Position numbers and translations under genes: made by a program
Shown: piece after piece, positions 16,867 to 26,162 of the stretch
How positions within the stretch are numbered: the first letter of the stretch is position 1
How the letters are laid out: every line of letters starts with the position of its first letter
Notes under the pieces: model-generated
What the model was told of the DNA's origin: nothing
The model's input: the letters and a program-made list of their open reading frames with translations, nothing else
Database searches by the model: none
Origin: a bacterium
Lineage (GTDB): Bacteria > Bacteroidota > Bacteroidia > Bacteroidales > Muribaculaceae
Length of the DNA: 30,154 nt
Direction: 5' to 3'
Assembly: GCA_004561555.1 (NCBI GenBank)
Contig: SFVH01000018.1
Span: forward strand, 1 to 30,154

Positions 16867-16900
16867 CAGGCGACAGAGGAATAAATCACTCTGCCGCCTG
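16867..16900 (-). terminator. Hairpin after DPP III, probable terminator
   Basis: caggcg and cgcctg (16867-16872, 16895-16900) plus cagag and ctctg (16874-16878, 16889-16893) form an 11-bp stem with one mismatch and a 10-nt loop, about 25 nt beyond the DPP III stop. The following minus-strand sequence (atgttttctg) is only modestly T-rich. Confidence 0.6.
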
Positions 16901-16924
16901 TGATAGAATATATTACTAAAGCTG

Positions 16925-18967
16925 TTATCTATTGGTGAGAGGCGAATAGCACTTCGAATAGCGTAACATTTGGTCGATGTAGCTTTCGGAATAGTCTACA
17001 GTCACATCGATGATGTTTCCTGCTTCGTCTTTCACGGGAGTATATATAGGATTGACAAATCCTTTGTAGGGCGCAATGTCGAGAGATGCATACCTGTCGA
17101 GCACTTCGCGATGAAGCGCCGGGTCGACTTTCACTGCATACTCTTCCACGAGTTTTTTCCCGGCTTCATAATCGCCTTCGCTCTTTATTCGCTGAATTTC
17201 ACATAGCAACTCGCCAAATAGATTGCGCAGTTTCTCGTAGTCGTTGATTTTGATGTAAGTCTTACCGTTAATCTTAGAGAGTTGAATTACATTGTCAACC
17301 TTACCCTTTTCATAACACCAAGCGGCGATGAGCTGGCGATTACGCATATGAGCCTCTTCGATGTTTTTGCCATATTCGATGCGCATGAGCTGGGTCATCA
17401 AACCGTTAAGGATGTACTTGTAGTATTCAGCCTTATAAGCGTCGGGATTGTCGAGAAGCCCGAGCGAGATGAGCTTGCTGTCGGCAAGATAATAGAGTGC
17501 GAAGAGGTCGGCGCGAGTTTCCTCAAGAGTAGAGCCATGCTCTTTGAGGGCATCGTCGGCAACCCCCGGGAGGAGTTTGCCGGAGCCGTGACCGAGACAC
17601 TCGTGGAGGTCTGTGTGAAGATTGTCGGTAATAAAAAGATACTTATCCATCAAGTCGGAAGTCTCCTTATCGATTACAAACTCGGCATTAAAACCGTTGC
17701 CCTGAGCTGCCTTGTCGTAAGCTTCGGTGATATTTTCAATAGTCACCGATTTGGAGCCGTGAGCGGCGCGTATCCAGTTGGCATTGGGCAAATTGATGCC
17801 GATGGGAGTTGCCGGATAAGCATCGCCGGCGAGGATGGCTGCGGTAATAACCTTTGCCGATACGCCTTTCACCTGAGCTTTCTTAAATCGAGCATCCACG
17901 GGCGAATTGTCTTCAAACCATTGGGCGTTGTTGCTGATAAGTTCGGTGCGATGAGAAGCCGCTTGATTTTTAAAGTTCACAATCGACTCCCATGCTCCCT
18001 TATATCCGAGAGGGTCACCATAGCTTTCGATAAAACCATTGATGAAGTCCACACCGCTCACCACATCTTCAACCCACAAAATCGAATATTCGTCGAATGT
18101 GCGAAGGTTGCCTGTTTCGTAATATTCGATAAGTTTGGCGATATGGCTCTTTTGGAGGTCGTTTTCGGCAAACGGCAATGCTTTCTTGAGGCAGTCAACA
18201 ATCTTGATAATGGCTTCAGAATATCGTCCGCCTACCTTATATACTTCTTCCACTACCTTGCCGTCACGTTTCACCAGTCGCGAATTTAGACCGTAAGACA
18301 TAGGATGGGCAGGGTCGCTGTCGGCATTTTTCATGTTGGCATAAAAAGCCTCTACCTCGGCTTGAGTGATGCCACCGTCGTAGTAGTTGCAGGCGGAAGT
18401 AAGGATAAGGTCTTGTCCCGCTTCTTGATTTACACGCTTGGGCATCACCTCGGCATCGAAAATCACCGGAGTAATCACCTTTAGAAAGTCATCCACACTT
18501 TGCCCTTTGGCAAGGGGAAGCACTCCGGAGGGTAATGCCTTCACTTCCTTAACGAAAAATTCCGGTGAGAATGCCGGTTGAAACTTATCTGTGGAATAGT
18601 GGTGGTGTATGCCGTTGGCAAACCACACCTGCTTCAGATAAGTCAAAAAGCCTTTATATTCGGCACTCTCTTTGTTCCCTTTATAATTCTTATATATCTC
18701 TTCGAGGGTGGTGCGAATGGCAAGGTTATGCTTGCCGTTTTGGTCGGTGAGAATGTCACGGCCATATAGAGCAGCCTCTGTGAGATAGTACACAAGGGTC
18801 TTTTGGCTTACGCTGAGAGCGGAAAATTCCGGCACTTGATAGCGTAGCACTTCAATGTCAGCAAAACGGTCCACTTTGTAATTAAAATTTGTAGCTTCTG
18901 CAGTCGACACTGCCGGAGAGGCGATAGCCGCAGCGGCAATGGCAGAAACGATGATTGATTTTTTCAT
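16925..18967 (-). CDS. Dipeptidyl peptidase III (peptidase family M49)
   Basis: 680 residues. A metallo-exopeptidase removing dipeptides from peptide N-termini. The family zinc motif HECLGH (HEXXGH) is at 455-460, and EETRAD, carrying the third zinc ligand, at 482-487. Length fits bacterial M49 enzymes. The start (MKKSIIVSAIAAAAIASPAVSTAEA) is a typical signal peptide without a lipobox, so it should be periplasmic. It follows rlmI by 20 nt and is last of the dxr-rseP-rlmI run. M49 homologues are sometimes labelled dihydrofolate reductase in databases; nothing here supports that label. Confidence 0.92.
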   Translation of the reverse strand: MKKSIIVSAIAAAAIASPAVSTAEATNFNYKVDRFADIEVLRYQVPEFSALSVSQKTLVYYLTEAALYGRDILTDQNGKHNLAIRTTLEEIYKNYKGNKESAEYKGFLTYLKQVWFANGIHHHYSTDKFQPAFSPEFFVKEVKALPSGVLPLAKGQSVDDFLKVITPVIFDAEVMPKRVNQEAGQDLILTSACNYYDGGITQAEVEAFYANMKNADSDPAHPMSYGLNSRLVKRDGKVVEEVYKVGGRYSEAIIKIVDCLKKALPFAENDLQKSHIAKLIEYYETGNLRTFDEYSILWVEDVVSGVDFINGFIESYGDPLGYKGAWESIVNFKNQAASHRTELISNNAQWFEDNSPVDARFKKAQVKGVSAKVITAAILAGDAYPATPIGINLPNANWIRAAHGSKSVTIENITEAYDKAAQGNGFNAEFVIDKETSDLMDKYLFITDNLHTDLHECLGHGSGKLLPGVADDALKEHGSTLEETRADLFALYYLADSKLISLGLLDNPDAYKAEYYKYILNGLMTQLMRIEYGKNIEEAHMRNRQLIAAWCYEKGKVDNVIQLSKINGKTYIKINDYEKLRNLFGELLCEIQRIKSEGDYEAGKKLVEEYAVKVDPALHREVLDRYASLDIAPYKGFVNPIYTPVKDEAGNIIDVTVDYSESYIDQMLRYSKCYSPLTNR

Positions 18968-18987
18968 ATCTATCTTGATTAAAAAAA

Positions 18988-20181
18988 TTATTCTACATAA
19001 AGCACCAATCCTTTGAGATATTCGCCTTCAGGATGATAGATGTTGATAGGGTGGTCGGAAGGCTGGGTGAGCTGATGAAGTATTCTCACCTTACGTCCGC
19101 TTTGCGCCGCTGCGCTAAACACAGCCACTCGAAACTGCTCCTTCGACACTGCTTGTGAGCAAGAGAATGTGAAAAGGATACCCCCCGAAGCAATCTTTTC
19201 AAATGCTTTGGCATTAATGCGACGATAGCCGATGAGCGCGTTTTTCAGCGCACTTTTATGCTTGGCAAATGCCGGAGGGTCGAGGATGATGAGGTCATAT
19301 TCACCGCTTCCCATCTCTGCTAAAAACTTGAAAGCATCGGTGGCTACGGCACGATGTCGCTTGTCGTCGGGGAAATTGAGTGCCACATTGTCGGTAGTCA
19401 AGCGGATGGCTTTCTCCGAACTGTCTACCGAGCACACACTTTGGGCACCTCCGCGCAAAGCATAAAAAGAGAAGCCTCCGGTATAGCAAAACATATTGAG
19501 CACTCTTCTGTCCTTGGCATAGTGTTGAAGAAGCAGACGGTTGTCACGCTGGTCGACAAAGAAGCCTGTTTTCTGACCCTTCAGCCAATCCACATAAAAA
19601 CTCAATCCGTTTTCCATTGCAATATTCCCGTCAAAATTCCCAATTATATAGTCGTTTTGAGGGTCGAGCTCAGCCTTATACGGCAAGGTTGTTTCCGACT
19701 TGTAATACACATTTTTCACCAATCCGCCGGCAATTTTGAGCAATGCTTCGGCAATGATATTGCGGGCAAAGTGCATCCCCGGAGAGTGGGCTTGTACCAC
19801 GGCAGTGTTGTCGTAGATATCCACCACCAAGCCGGGAAGGAAATCGCCCTCTCCGTGCACCAAGCGGAACGCGTTGTTGTCGGTGCGCACCAAGCCGAGA
19901 GTCATGCGCATATCAAACGCTCGCTGCAACCGTTCTACAAAAAAAGTCTCGTCAATCACTCGCTCCGAGAAGTCGAGCATTCTCACGGCAATGCTTCCTA
20001 TCTGATAGTGACCCACGCCGAGTATCGAGCCGTCGGAGGCTGTGACGTTTACGATATCTCCCTCTTCGATGCCGTTATCCATGCGCTGAATAGCTCCGGA
20101 AAACACCCATGGGTGATAGCGTTTGAGACTTTCTTCCTTACCTTTGCGAAGGGTTATCGTCTTATAACTAATCATATTCAA
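18988..20181 (-). CDS. rlmI: Class I SAM-dependent 23S rRNA (cytosine-5) methyltransferase, RlmI-like
   Basis: 397 residues. The N-terminal PUA domain (about 1-75: LRKGKEESLKRYHPWVFSGAI, then DIVNVTASDG) is followed by an EEHEE-like region and a Rossmann methyltransferase fold. Motifs are NMFCYTGGFSFYA (SAM binding, with Cys), SVDSSEKAI, DLIILDPPAFAK (catalytic DPP) and FTFSCSQAV (Cys motif). E. coli RlmI methylates C1962 of 23S rRNA; the exact target here is assumed from homology. It begins 9 nt after the rseP stop, in a probable operon. Cytoplasmic. Confidence 0.9.
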   Translation of the reverse strand: MNMISYKTITLRKGKEESLKRYHPWVFSGAIQRMDNGIEEGDIVNVTASDGSILGVGHYQIGSIAVRMLDFSERVIDETFFVERLQRAFDMRMTLGLVRTDNNAFRLVHGEGDFLPGLVVDIYDNTAVVQAHSPGMHFARNIIAEALLKIAGGLVKNVYYKSETTLPYKAELDPQNDYIIGNFDGNIAMENGLSFYVDWLKGQKTGFFVDQRDNRLLLQHYAKDRRVLNMFCYTGGFSFYALRGGAQSVCSVDSSEKAIRLTTDNVALNFPDDKRHRAVATDAFKFLAEMGSGEYDLIILDPPAFAKHKSALKNALIGYRRINAKAFEKIASGGILFTFSCSQAVSKEQFRVAVFSAAAQSGRKVRILHQLTQPSDHPINIYHPEGEYLKGLVLYVE

Positions 20182-20190
20182 ATATCACAT

Positions 20191-21561
20191 CTACTTAAAG
20201 AAGAAACGATAAATATCATTACCATTGGCATAAATGAGGAGGGCAAAGAGCAACACCAGTCCGATAGTCGTTGCCACCTCAAGCACTTTCTCGCTTGCTT
20301 GTTTGCCGGTAATCATCTCATAGATTACAAACACCACGTGTCCGCCGTCGAGCGCCGGGATAGGAAGGATATTCATAAAAGCCAATGCTACGGAGATAAA
20401 CGCCGTAATCACCCAAAAGCTATACCAATCCCATGAGTCGGGAAACATATCGCCGATTGCGCCAAAACCTCCGAGGCTTTCAGCGCCCTCTTTGGTGAAT
20501 ATATATTTCAGCTGGCTCACATAGCTTGTCAAACGGTCCACTCCGATTTCCACACCGCGAGGCACCGACTCCAGCAGTCCATATTCGATGGTTTGAGTCT
20601 TGAAAATCTCATCGATAGGAGTGAGCTGAATGCCAATTTTCCCTGCTTCTGAAGTGTGTAGCGAAGTGACTTCTTCCTTTCCGTTGCGCAAATAGGTGAT
20701 ATTAATGTCTTTATCCTTACGCTCCATTAGCGCCTTGTTAAACGTATCCCAGGCTTCCGTCTTTACCGTGTCGATAGCCACGATTCGGTCGCCGGCTTTC
20801 AGAGATGAAGATGCCGCCGGCTGTCCTGCCACAACATCTTTCACTACCACCGGGAAGCGATAAGCCATAAACATCGACTCCGTGTCTTTAAGTTTTTTGC
20901 TAATCTTCACCAACGCATTATCGGGCATCTGAAGGTCGATGGTAGAGCCGTTGCGCTTCACTGTCACCGTTTTGGCTTCAAGCAATGTCTGTGTGGCAAG
21001 AGCAAAGTCGGAGGCGTCAAGGCGCTCGCCGTCGGCAGCGAGAAGGATGTCGCCATCGCAAAATCCGAGGTCGGTCTTTGCCGGCTCGCTGAATTGCATA
21101 CCCAATTCAGCATCTTCGAAGTTGATATATTTGTCGCCCCAGGTGTAAGCTATTCCGGCATAAATCACAATTGCCAGCAAGAAATTAAACAGCACACCGG
21201 CAACCATCACCAGCAATCGTTGCCATGCCGGCTTAGCGCGAAATTCCCAGCTTTTCATGGGTTGAGCCATCTGCTCTTTGTCCATCGACTCGTCAATCAT
21301 CCCGGCAATTTTGCAGTAGCCTCCGAGAGGGAGCCATCCGATGCCATATTCCGTGTCGCGCCAGGAGGGACGCTCGCTGTTGCCTTTCTTTTTGGGTTTC
21401 CACTTAAACAAACTAAACCATGGGTTGAAGAAGAGGTAAAACTTCTCAACCTTGATGCCAAACATACGCGCAAAGATATAGTGACCAAACTCATGCACAA
21501 TCACGAGCAAGGCGAATGCCGCAATGAGTTGGGCGGCTTTTATCCAAAATGTTGATTCCAT
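20191..21561 (-). CDS. rseP: Site-2 intramembrane metalloprotease RseP (M50)
   Basis: 456 residues. Zinc motif HEFGH at 23-27 in TM1 (ALLVIVHEFGHYIFA) and the second motif LDGGH at 404-408 near the C-terminal TM, as in RseP. Between them are TM2 (LLVMVAGVLFNFLLAIVIYAG) and tandem PDZ-type regions (GFCDGDILLAADGERL, and SSLKAGDRIVAID). In the envelope stress pathway RseP cleaves anti-sigma factors after a first cut; it can also remove signal peptide remnants. It lies 31 nt after dxr, a pairing common in many bacteria. Inner membrane. Confidence 0.93.
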   Translation of the reverse strand: MESTFWIKAAQLIAAFALLVIVHEFGHYIFARMFGIKVEKFYLFFNPWFSLFKWKPKKKGNSERPSWRDTEYGIGWLPLGGYCKIAGMIDESMDKEQMAQPMKSWEFRAKPAWQRLLVMVAGVLFNFLLAIVIYAGIAYTWGDKYINFEDAELGMQFSEPAKTDLGFCDGDILLAADGERLDASDFALATQTLLEAKTVTVKRNGSTIDLQMPDNALVKISKKLKDTESMFMAYRFPVVVKDVVAGQPAASSSLKAGDRIVAIDTVKTEAWDTFNKALMERKDKDINITYLRNGKEEVTSLHTSEAGKIGIQLTPIDEIFKTQTIEYGLLESVPRGVEIGVDRLTSYVSQLKYIFTKEGAESLGGFGAIGDMFPDSWDWYSFWVITAFISVALAFMNILPIPALDGGHVVFVIYEMITGKQASEKVLEVATTIGLVLLFALLIYANGNDIYRFFFK

Positions 21562-21592
21562 TATTCAGTTGTAAATTGTATAATAATATTTT

Positions 21593-22792
21593 TTACTTGA
21601 TTAATTCTTCAGCTACACGTCTCATTTCCGCATTTGTGCTCACCAAATCGTCGTAGCTTGCCGACGGCACATAGGGGCAACGAGCGATGGTTTCCGCCAC
21701 CAGCTCCGGCATCTCCATAAACCCGATTTTCTCTGCCAGAAATGCCGCTACAGCAATCTCGTTGGCAGCATTAAGAGCACAGGGAATATTGCCACCGCGG
21801 CGTATGGCATCAAAAGCCATCCCTAAAAGCGGAAACTTGTCGTAGTCGGGGCTTTCAAACGTAAGATTTGCGAAATCGCACACTTTCAGTTTCTGACATT
21901 TCGATGGTAACCGTTCCGGATAGTTTACGGCATATCTTATTGGCAATCGCATATCGGTCAATCCGAGCTGCGCTTTTACCGAGCCGTCTTTATAAGCCAC
22001 CATCGAATGGACAATCGATTGAGGATGCACCACCACTTCGATGTTGTCGGGAGGAATGTTGAAGAGCCAATGAGCTTCAATCATCTCAAATCCTTTGTTC
22101 ATCATTGAAGCCGAATCGATAGTCACTTTTGCCCCCATATTCCAATTTGGGTGGCGCAAAGCATCCTCGCGAGTGACATGGTGCAGTTTATCTTTTGATA
22201 GAGTGCGGAAAGGACCGCCCGAGGCTGTTAGTATCAGTCGCTCCACTGCTTCAAGGCTTTCTCCTGTCAGACATTGGAAAATGGCGGAATGTTCTGAGTC
22301 GACGGGGATTAACTCCGATTTATGTTCTTTGACCAATCCGGTGATAAGCTCGCCTGCCACAACCAGAGTTTCTTTATTGGCAAGAGCAATCTTTTTCCCG
22401 GCACGGATGGCGCTTATCGTCGGCTCCAAACCGCTATAACCCACCATTGCCGTCACCACCATGTCGATGTCGGGAGCTGCTGCCGCCTCCGCTATAGCCT
22501 TTGCTCCGCAAGCCACCTCAATAGGCTCTCCGGCAAGAGCTTCTTTAAGAGTGCTATAGAGGTCGGCGCGCGCAATCACCACTTTGCGAGGCTTGAAGCG
22601 TCGCGCTTGTTGTATGAGGAGCGCCACGTTGCTATGAGCAGTGAGCACCGACGGGTATAGATGGTCGGGATATTCGCTTACGACATCAAGGGTCTGAGTG
22701 CCGATAGAGCCGGTACTTCCTAATATTGCTAAATGTTTTCTTTGTTTCACGTCAGTAAATTGTTGAGGGGCGAAAGGTGTTGCCAACGCCAA
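21593..22792 (-). CDS. dxr: 1-deoxy-D-xylulose 5-phosphate reductoisomerase
   Basis: 399 residues from ATG 22790-22792. It converts DXP to MEP with NADPH, the first committed step of the non-mevalonate isoprenoid pathway. Visible are the NADPH-binding glycine loop ILGSTGSIG, the metal and substrate site PVDSEHSAIFQCL, the flexible catalytic-loop region RHPNWNMG and DSASMMNKGFEMIEAHWLF. Family members normally start directly before the glycine loop, so an in-frame GTG at 22748-22750 (VKQRKHLAILG, 385 residues) is an equally good start and leaves a more usual leader after the promoter. It heads the dxr-rseP-rlmI-DPP III run. Confidence 0.93.
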   Translation of the reverse strand: MALATPFAPQQFTDVKQRKHLAILGSTGSIGTQTLDVVSEYPDHLYPSVLTAHSNVALLIQQARRFKPRKVVIARADLYSTLKEALAGEPIEVACGAKAIAEAAAAPDIDMVVTAMVGYSGLEPTISAIRAGKKIALANKETLVVAGELITGLVKEHKSELIPVDSEHSAIFQCLTGESLEAVERLILTASGGPFRTLSKDKLHHVTREDALRHPNWNMGAKVTIDSASMMNKGFEMIEAHWLFNIPPDNIEVVVHPQSIVHSMVAYKDGSVKAQLGLTDMRLPIRYAVNYPERLPSKCQKLKVCDFANLTFESPDYDKFPLLGMAFDAIRRGGNIPCALNAANEIAVAAFLAEKIGFMEMPELVAETIARCPYVPSASYDDLVSTNAEMRRVAEELIK

Positions 22793-22806
22793 TTTTCTAC
22801 AATTTA

Positions 22807-22837
22807 CAAAGGTACGCCAACTCTTGGAAATATCAAA
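22807..22837 (-). promoter_or_regulatory. Promoter for the dxr operon
   Basis: TTTG, 19 nt, TACCTTTG on the minus strand matches the Bacteroidetes -33/-7 consensus, with the -7 element at 22807-22814. Expected transcription start is near 22800, which is 8 nt from the ATG at 22792 or about 50 nt from the GTG at 22750. It lies between the RluA-type gene's stop and dxr. Confidence 0.7.
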
Positions 22838-22843
22838 ATATTT

Positions 22844-23767
22844 TTATTTGAAGAATTGAGTGAAGTATGCCGGAAATGGGGTTTCGAAATGCAAAGGCTC
22901 GTGGGTGTAAGGCTGATAAAACGCTAATTTATAAGCGTGTAAACACATCCTTTTTGCCTCATCGATTTTAGCCCCGTATTTGTAGTCGCCCAAAATAGGA
23001 TGGTGAATGACCGACATATGAGCTCGTATCTGATTTTTTCGTCCTGTGTGTAAGTGTAATTCGATAAGCGACAGTCCGTTTGCTTTTTCCAATAAGCGCC
23101 AATCGGTCCAAGCCCATTTTCCGCCGTTATCTGTGCGACTGCTGATAATCTTAAATCTGTCGGTGTCTTTCAGCCAACTTTTCACGCTCCCTTGGTTTTG
23201 GTCCATTTCGCCTTCCACGACAGCCACATATCGGCGGTCAATGATTGTTTTTTGCCAGTCGGCGGTGAGCAACTGTTGTGCTTCGATGCTTTTGGCATAC
23301 ATCATCAGACCGGTGGTGCGAGCGTCTAAACGATGCACCACGTGTGCGGTGCAATTCTGTCGAGAGTCAACAAAATATCGGTCTAATAAATCTTTCATAT
23401 TCAGGCTGTTGTGTCCCACACCCATAGATAGCACCTCCTCAGCCTTATTTACGACAATCACATCGGCGTCTTCGTAGACGATGTCGAAAAACGGGGTGTA
23501 GTCAAATCCTCTCTGATTGCCGCCGGGATGCTTGCTGATTTCGACAATCATCCCCGGCTTAACAAGAAAATTATATTTGGTGACCGGCTCTTTCTCTACA
23601 AGTACACCGCCATAAGAAAGGATTGATTTTGCCTTTGTCTTACTTACGCCTGCAAGGCTTTTCATAATAAAATCCAGCAAAAACATCTCCTCCTTAGCTA
23701 CAAACTGAGTGTATTTAGTGTCTACGCGTCGCACACCGCCGAGAGCCCTGTTTTTTGAATGTCGCAT
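22844..23767 (-). CDS. RluA-family 23S rRNA/tRNA pseudouridine synthase
   Basis: 307 residues. An N-terminal S4 RNA-binding domain (about 28-80: LLDFIMKSLAGVSKTKAKSIL, then VLVEKEPVTKYNFLVKPG) is followed by the catalytic domain. The motif VVHRLDARTTGLM contains the catalytic Asp148, and the C-terminal half has the family's GRKNQIRAHM. Family members convert uridine to pseudouridine; the position modified cannot be read from sequence. It is upstream of dxr on the same strand but separated by the dxr promoter, and divergent from tsaD. A TACTTTTG box at 23785-23792 lies upstream without a clear -33 element. Confidence 0.9.
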   Translation of the reverse strand: MRHSKNRALGGVRRVDTKYTQFVAKEEMFLLDFIMKSLAGVSKTKAKSILSYGGVLVEKEPVTKYNFLVKPGMIVEISKHPGGNQRGFDYTPFFDIVYEDADVIVVNKAEEVLSMGVGHNSLNMKDLLDRYFVDSRQNCTAHVVHRLDARTTGLMMYAKSIEAQQLLTADWQKTIIDRRYVAVVEGEMDQNQGSVKSWLKDTDRFKIISSRTDNGGKWAWTDWRLLEKANGLSLIELHLHTGRKNQIRAHMSVIHHPILGDYKYGAKIDEAKRMCLHAYKLAFYQPYTHEPLHFETPFPAYFTQFFK

Positions 23768-23784
23768 GATTTAAATATTTTCTG

Positions 23785-23792
23785 CAAAAGTA
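23785..23792 (-). promoter_or_regulatory. Possible -7 element for the pseudouridine synthase gene
   Basis: TACTTTTG matches TAnnTTTG and lies 17 nt before the start codon. No TTG sits at the right spacing upstream, so it is only partial support. Confidence 0.4.
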
Positions 23793-23835
23793 GTAAATTC
23801 ATTTTGTTTTTCGTTCGGCTTCCACTATTTTGTCG

Positions 23836-23843
23836 TAACTTTG
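23836..23843 (+). promoter_or_regulatory. -7 element for tsaD-cinA
   Basis: TAACTTTG is an exact TAnnTTTG match 25 nt before the tsaD ATG. The upstream -33 position has TTCG at an 18-nt spacing, an imperfect match. Confidence 0.5.
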
Positions 23844-23868
23844 CACTGCAAATTGATAAAAGACATTT

Positions 23869-24888
23869 ATGAGTGATATTATATTAGGCATCGAATCATC
23901 GTGTGACGACACCTCGGCGGCGGTTATTTGCGACGGGGTGTTGTTGAGCAATGTGATTGCGAGTCAGAGTGTGCATGAAGCCTATGGTGGTGTGGTGCCG
24001 GAGTTGGCTTCGCGTGCACATCAGCAAAACATAGTGCCGGTGGTGTCGGAAGCAATCAAGCGCGCCGGCATCGACAAGAAAGACCTCAGTGCTATTGCTT
24101 TTACTGCCGGTCCGGGGCTTATAGGCTCGTTGCTTGTGGGCACATCGTTTGCCAAAGGTTTTTCTACGGCGTTGGGCATACCGATGGTAGAGGTTAATCA
24201 CCTTCACGGGCATGTGCTCGCCCACTTTATTAAGGAAGACGACACCACAGAGGTGCCTCACTTCCCATATATGTGTTTGCTTATTTCGGGCGGTAATTCG
24301 CAGATTATCATTGTAGAAGACTACAACAAGATGCGCATCCTCGGACAGACCATCGACGATGCTGCCGGCGAAGCGTTTGATAAGTGTGCCAAAGTGATGG
24401 GGTTGCCCTATCCCGGTGGCCCTTATATTGACCGCTTGGCGGCTGAAGGCGACGCCTCGAGGTTTAAATTTTCCAAGCCTCACATTCCGGGGCTGGACTA
24501 CAGCTTCAGCGGTTTGAAGACGTCATTTCTTTATACACTTCGCGATGCTTTGAAATCAGATGCTGACTTTATCGAAAAGAATAAAGCCGACCTTGCCGCA
24601 TCGTTGCAACGCACGATTATTGAAATCCTTCTTGATAAGCTCAAAAAGGCTGTTGCCCTTCATCCCGAGATAAAGCAACTTGCTATCGGTGGTGGCGTGT
24701 CTGCCAATTCGGGCGTGCGAGAAGCGGTGGCTGACTTTTGCCGACAACGCCATCTCAAAGCGTTTATCCCGAAGCGCACCTTTACCACCGACAATGCCGC
24801 AATGGTGGCTATTGCCGGGTATTTCAAATATAAAGACGGGCAATTTTGCGACCTCGACATTGCGCCGTTTGCAAGGGTAGAAGTATAA
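23869..24888 (+). CDS. tsaD: tRNA N6-adenosine threonylcarbamoyltransferase TsaD
   Basis: 339 residues, the family's usual length. TsaD joins the threonylcarbamoyl group to A37 of ANN-decoding tRNAs, working with TsaB, TsaE and TsaC, none of which is in this window. The ASKHA fold is shown by ILGIESSCDDTSAAV at the N-terminus. HLHGH at 111-115 provides the metal-binding His111 and His115. PYPGGPYIDRLA and AIGGGVSANSGVREA complete the nucleotide site. Cytoplasmic. cinA follows after 16 nt. Confidence 0.96.
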   Translation: MSDIILGIESSCDDTSAAVICDGVLLSNVIASQSVHEAYGGVVPELASRAHQQNIVPVVSEAIKRAGIDKKDLSAIAFTAGPGLIGSLLVGTSFAKGFSTALGIPMVEVNHLHGHVLAHFIKEDDTTEVPHFPYMCLLISGGNSQIIIVEDYNKMRILGQTIDDAAGEAFDKCAKVMGLPYPGGPYIDRLAAEGDASRFKFSKPHIPGLDYSFSGLKTSFLYTLRDALKSDADFIEKNKADLAASLQRTIIEILLDKLKKAVALHPEIKQLAIGGGVSANSGVREAVADFCRQRHLKAFIPKRTFTTDNAAMVAIAGYFKYKDGQFCDLDIAPFARVEV

Positions 24889-24904
24889 ATAAGGAATAGT
24901 CAAG

Positions 24905-26158
24905 ATGAAAGTATCAATTATTGCCATCGGCGATGAGCTCCTGATAGGGCAGGTGGTAGACACCAATTCCGGGATGATCGCCTCGATGATTAATCCCGAC
25001 GGATGGGAGGTGGAGAGCGTGAGGGTGGTTGCCGACGATGCCGAAGCTATCCGTAGAGCCATATCTCAAGCTTTTGAAGAAACCGATGTGGTGCTCACCA
25101 CCGGCGGCCTTGGTCCGACAAAAGACGACATCACAAAGCAAGTGCTTTGCGACTATTTCGGAGGCGAGATGATTTATGACACGGAGGTAGAGAAAAATGT
25201 GCTTGAGGTGGTGACTAAACGGGGTTTTAAGATAAATCCTCTTACAGCGGCGCAAGCCTGGGTGCCATCGTCGTGCACAGTGATACAAAATCGTGTGGGT
25301 ACAGCCCCATTGATGTGGTTTGAGAAAGAGGGCAAAGTGCTTGTATCAATGCCCGGAGTGCCCTTTGAGACCAAAGAGATGTTTGCCACCGAGGTGTTCC
25401 CGCGACTGAAACAAAAGTATGACACGACTACTGTGTTAACCCATGCAACATATATCGTCATTAACAACACCGAAAGTGCCGTTGCCGGCAAGCTTGACGA
25501 CTATGAAAAGCAGTTGCCTCCGTTTTTGCATCTTGCTTATCTTCCCAAGCCCGGGGTGATACGCTTACGACTCACCGGACGGCATTCCGACCGCAATGTC
25601 CTTGCTGCAGCAATGAGTGAGCAAGGCGCAGCTTTGAAGTCCATCCTCGGAAGTGACATCATTGCCGACAGCGACCTCACTCCGGCAGCCATCCTCGGCA
25701 ATTTGCTACGAGAGCAATCGCTGACGATAGCCACTGCCGAGAGCTGTACAGGAGGAAATATATCCCACGAAATCACCCTTGTGGCCGGTAGCTCCGACTA
25801 TTATGCAGGCAGTGTGGTGTCGTATGCCAATGATGTGAAAACCAAAGTGTTGGGAGTGAATATCGACGATATCTCTAACGAAGGAGCGGTGAGCGAAACG
25901 GTAGTAAGGCAGATGGCAGAAGGTGTGGCTAAAGTGCTCGGCGTGGATTGTGCCATTGCGACCTCCGGAGTGGCAGGGCCTGCGGGCGGCACCCCCGACA
26001 AGCCGGTGGGCACGGTTTGGATGGCGGTAACACTCCGCGGTGTCACTGAAAGTCGCCTGTGCCGATTTGCCGGAAACCGAGAGCGAGTGATTAATCATGC
26101 CACAACGATAGCTATCCTCGAAATGATAAAAATGCTCATAAAGCAAAAAAAACAGTGA
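24905..26158 (+). CDS. cinA: CinA-family protein (competence/damage-inducible, NMN deamidase type)
   Basis: 417 residues with both CinA halves. The N-terminal MoCF/COG1058 domain (about 1-170) has IAIGDELLIGQVVDTN and the TTGGLGPTKDD loop. The C-terminal amidohydrolase domain (about 255-417) has TIATAESCTGGNISHEIT and ATSGVAGPAGGTPDKPVGTVW. Relatives deamidate nicotinamide mononucleotide and hydrolyse ADP-ribose, feeding NAD recycling. It follows tsaD by 16 nt and is probably cotranscribed. No clear terminator lies before rpmB. Confidence 0.93.
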   Translation: MKVSIIAIGDELLIGQVVDTNSGMIASMINPDGWEVESVRVVADDAEAIRRAISQAFEETDVVLTTGGLGPTKDDITKQVLCDYFGGEMIYDTEVEKNVLEVVTKRGFKINPLTAAQAWVPSSCTVIQNRVGTAPLMWFEKEGKVLVSMPGVPFETKEMFATEVFPRLKQKYDTTTVLTHATYIVINNTESAVAGKLDDYEKQLPPFLHLAYLPKPGVIRLRLTGRHSDRNVLAAAMSEQGAALKSILGSDIIADSDLTPAAILGNLLREQSLTIATAESCTGGNISHEITLVAGSSDYYAGSVVSYANDVKTKVLGVNIDDISNEGAVSETVVRQMAEGVAKVLGVDCAIATSGVAGPAGGTPDKPVGTVWMAVTLRGVTESRLCRFAGNRERVINHATTIAILEMIKMLIKQKKQ

Positions 26159-26162
26159 AAAA

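Noticed and set aside
17282..18289. A 335-codon plus-strand frame opposite DPP III
   Set aside because: The M49 motifs HECLGH and EETRAD establish the minus-strand gene; this is an antisense shadow.
19354..20436. A 360-codon plus-strand frame spanning rlmI and rseP
   Set aside because: It crosses the boundary of two well-supported minus-strand genes and resembles no protein family.
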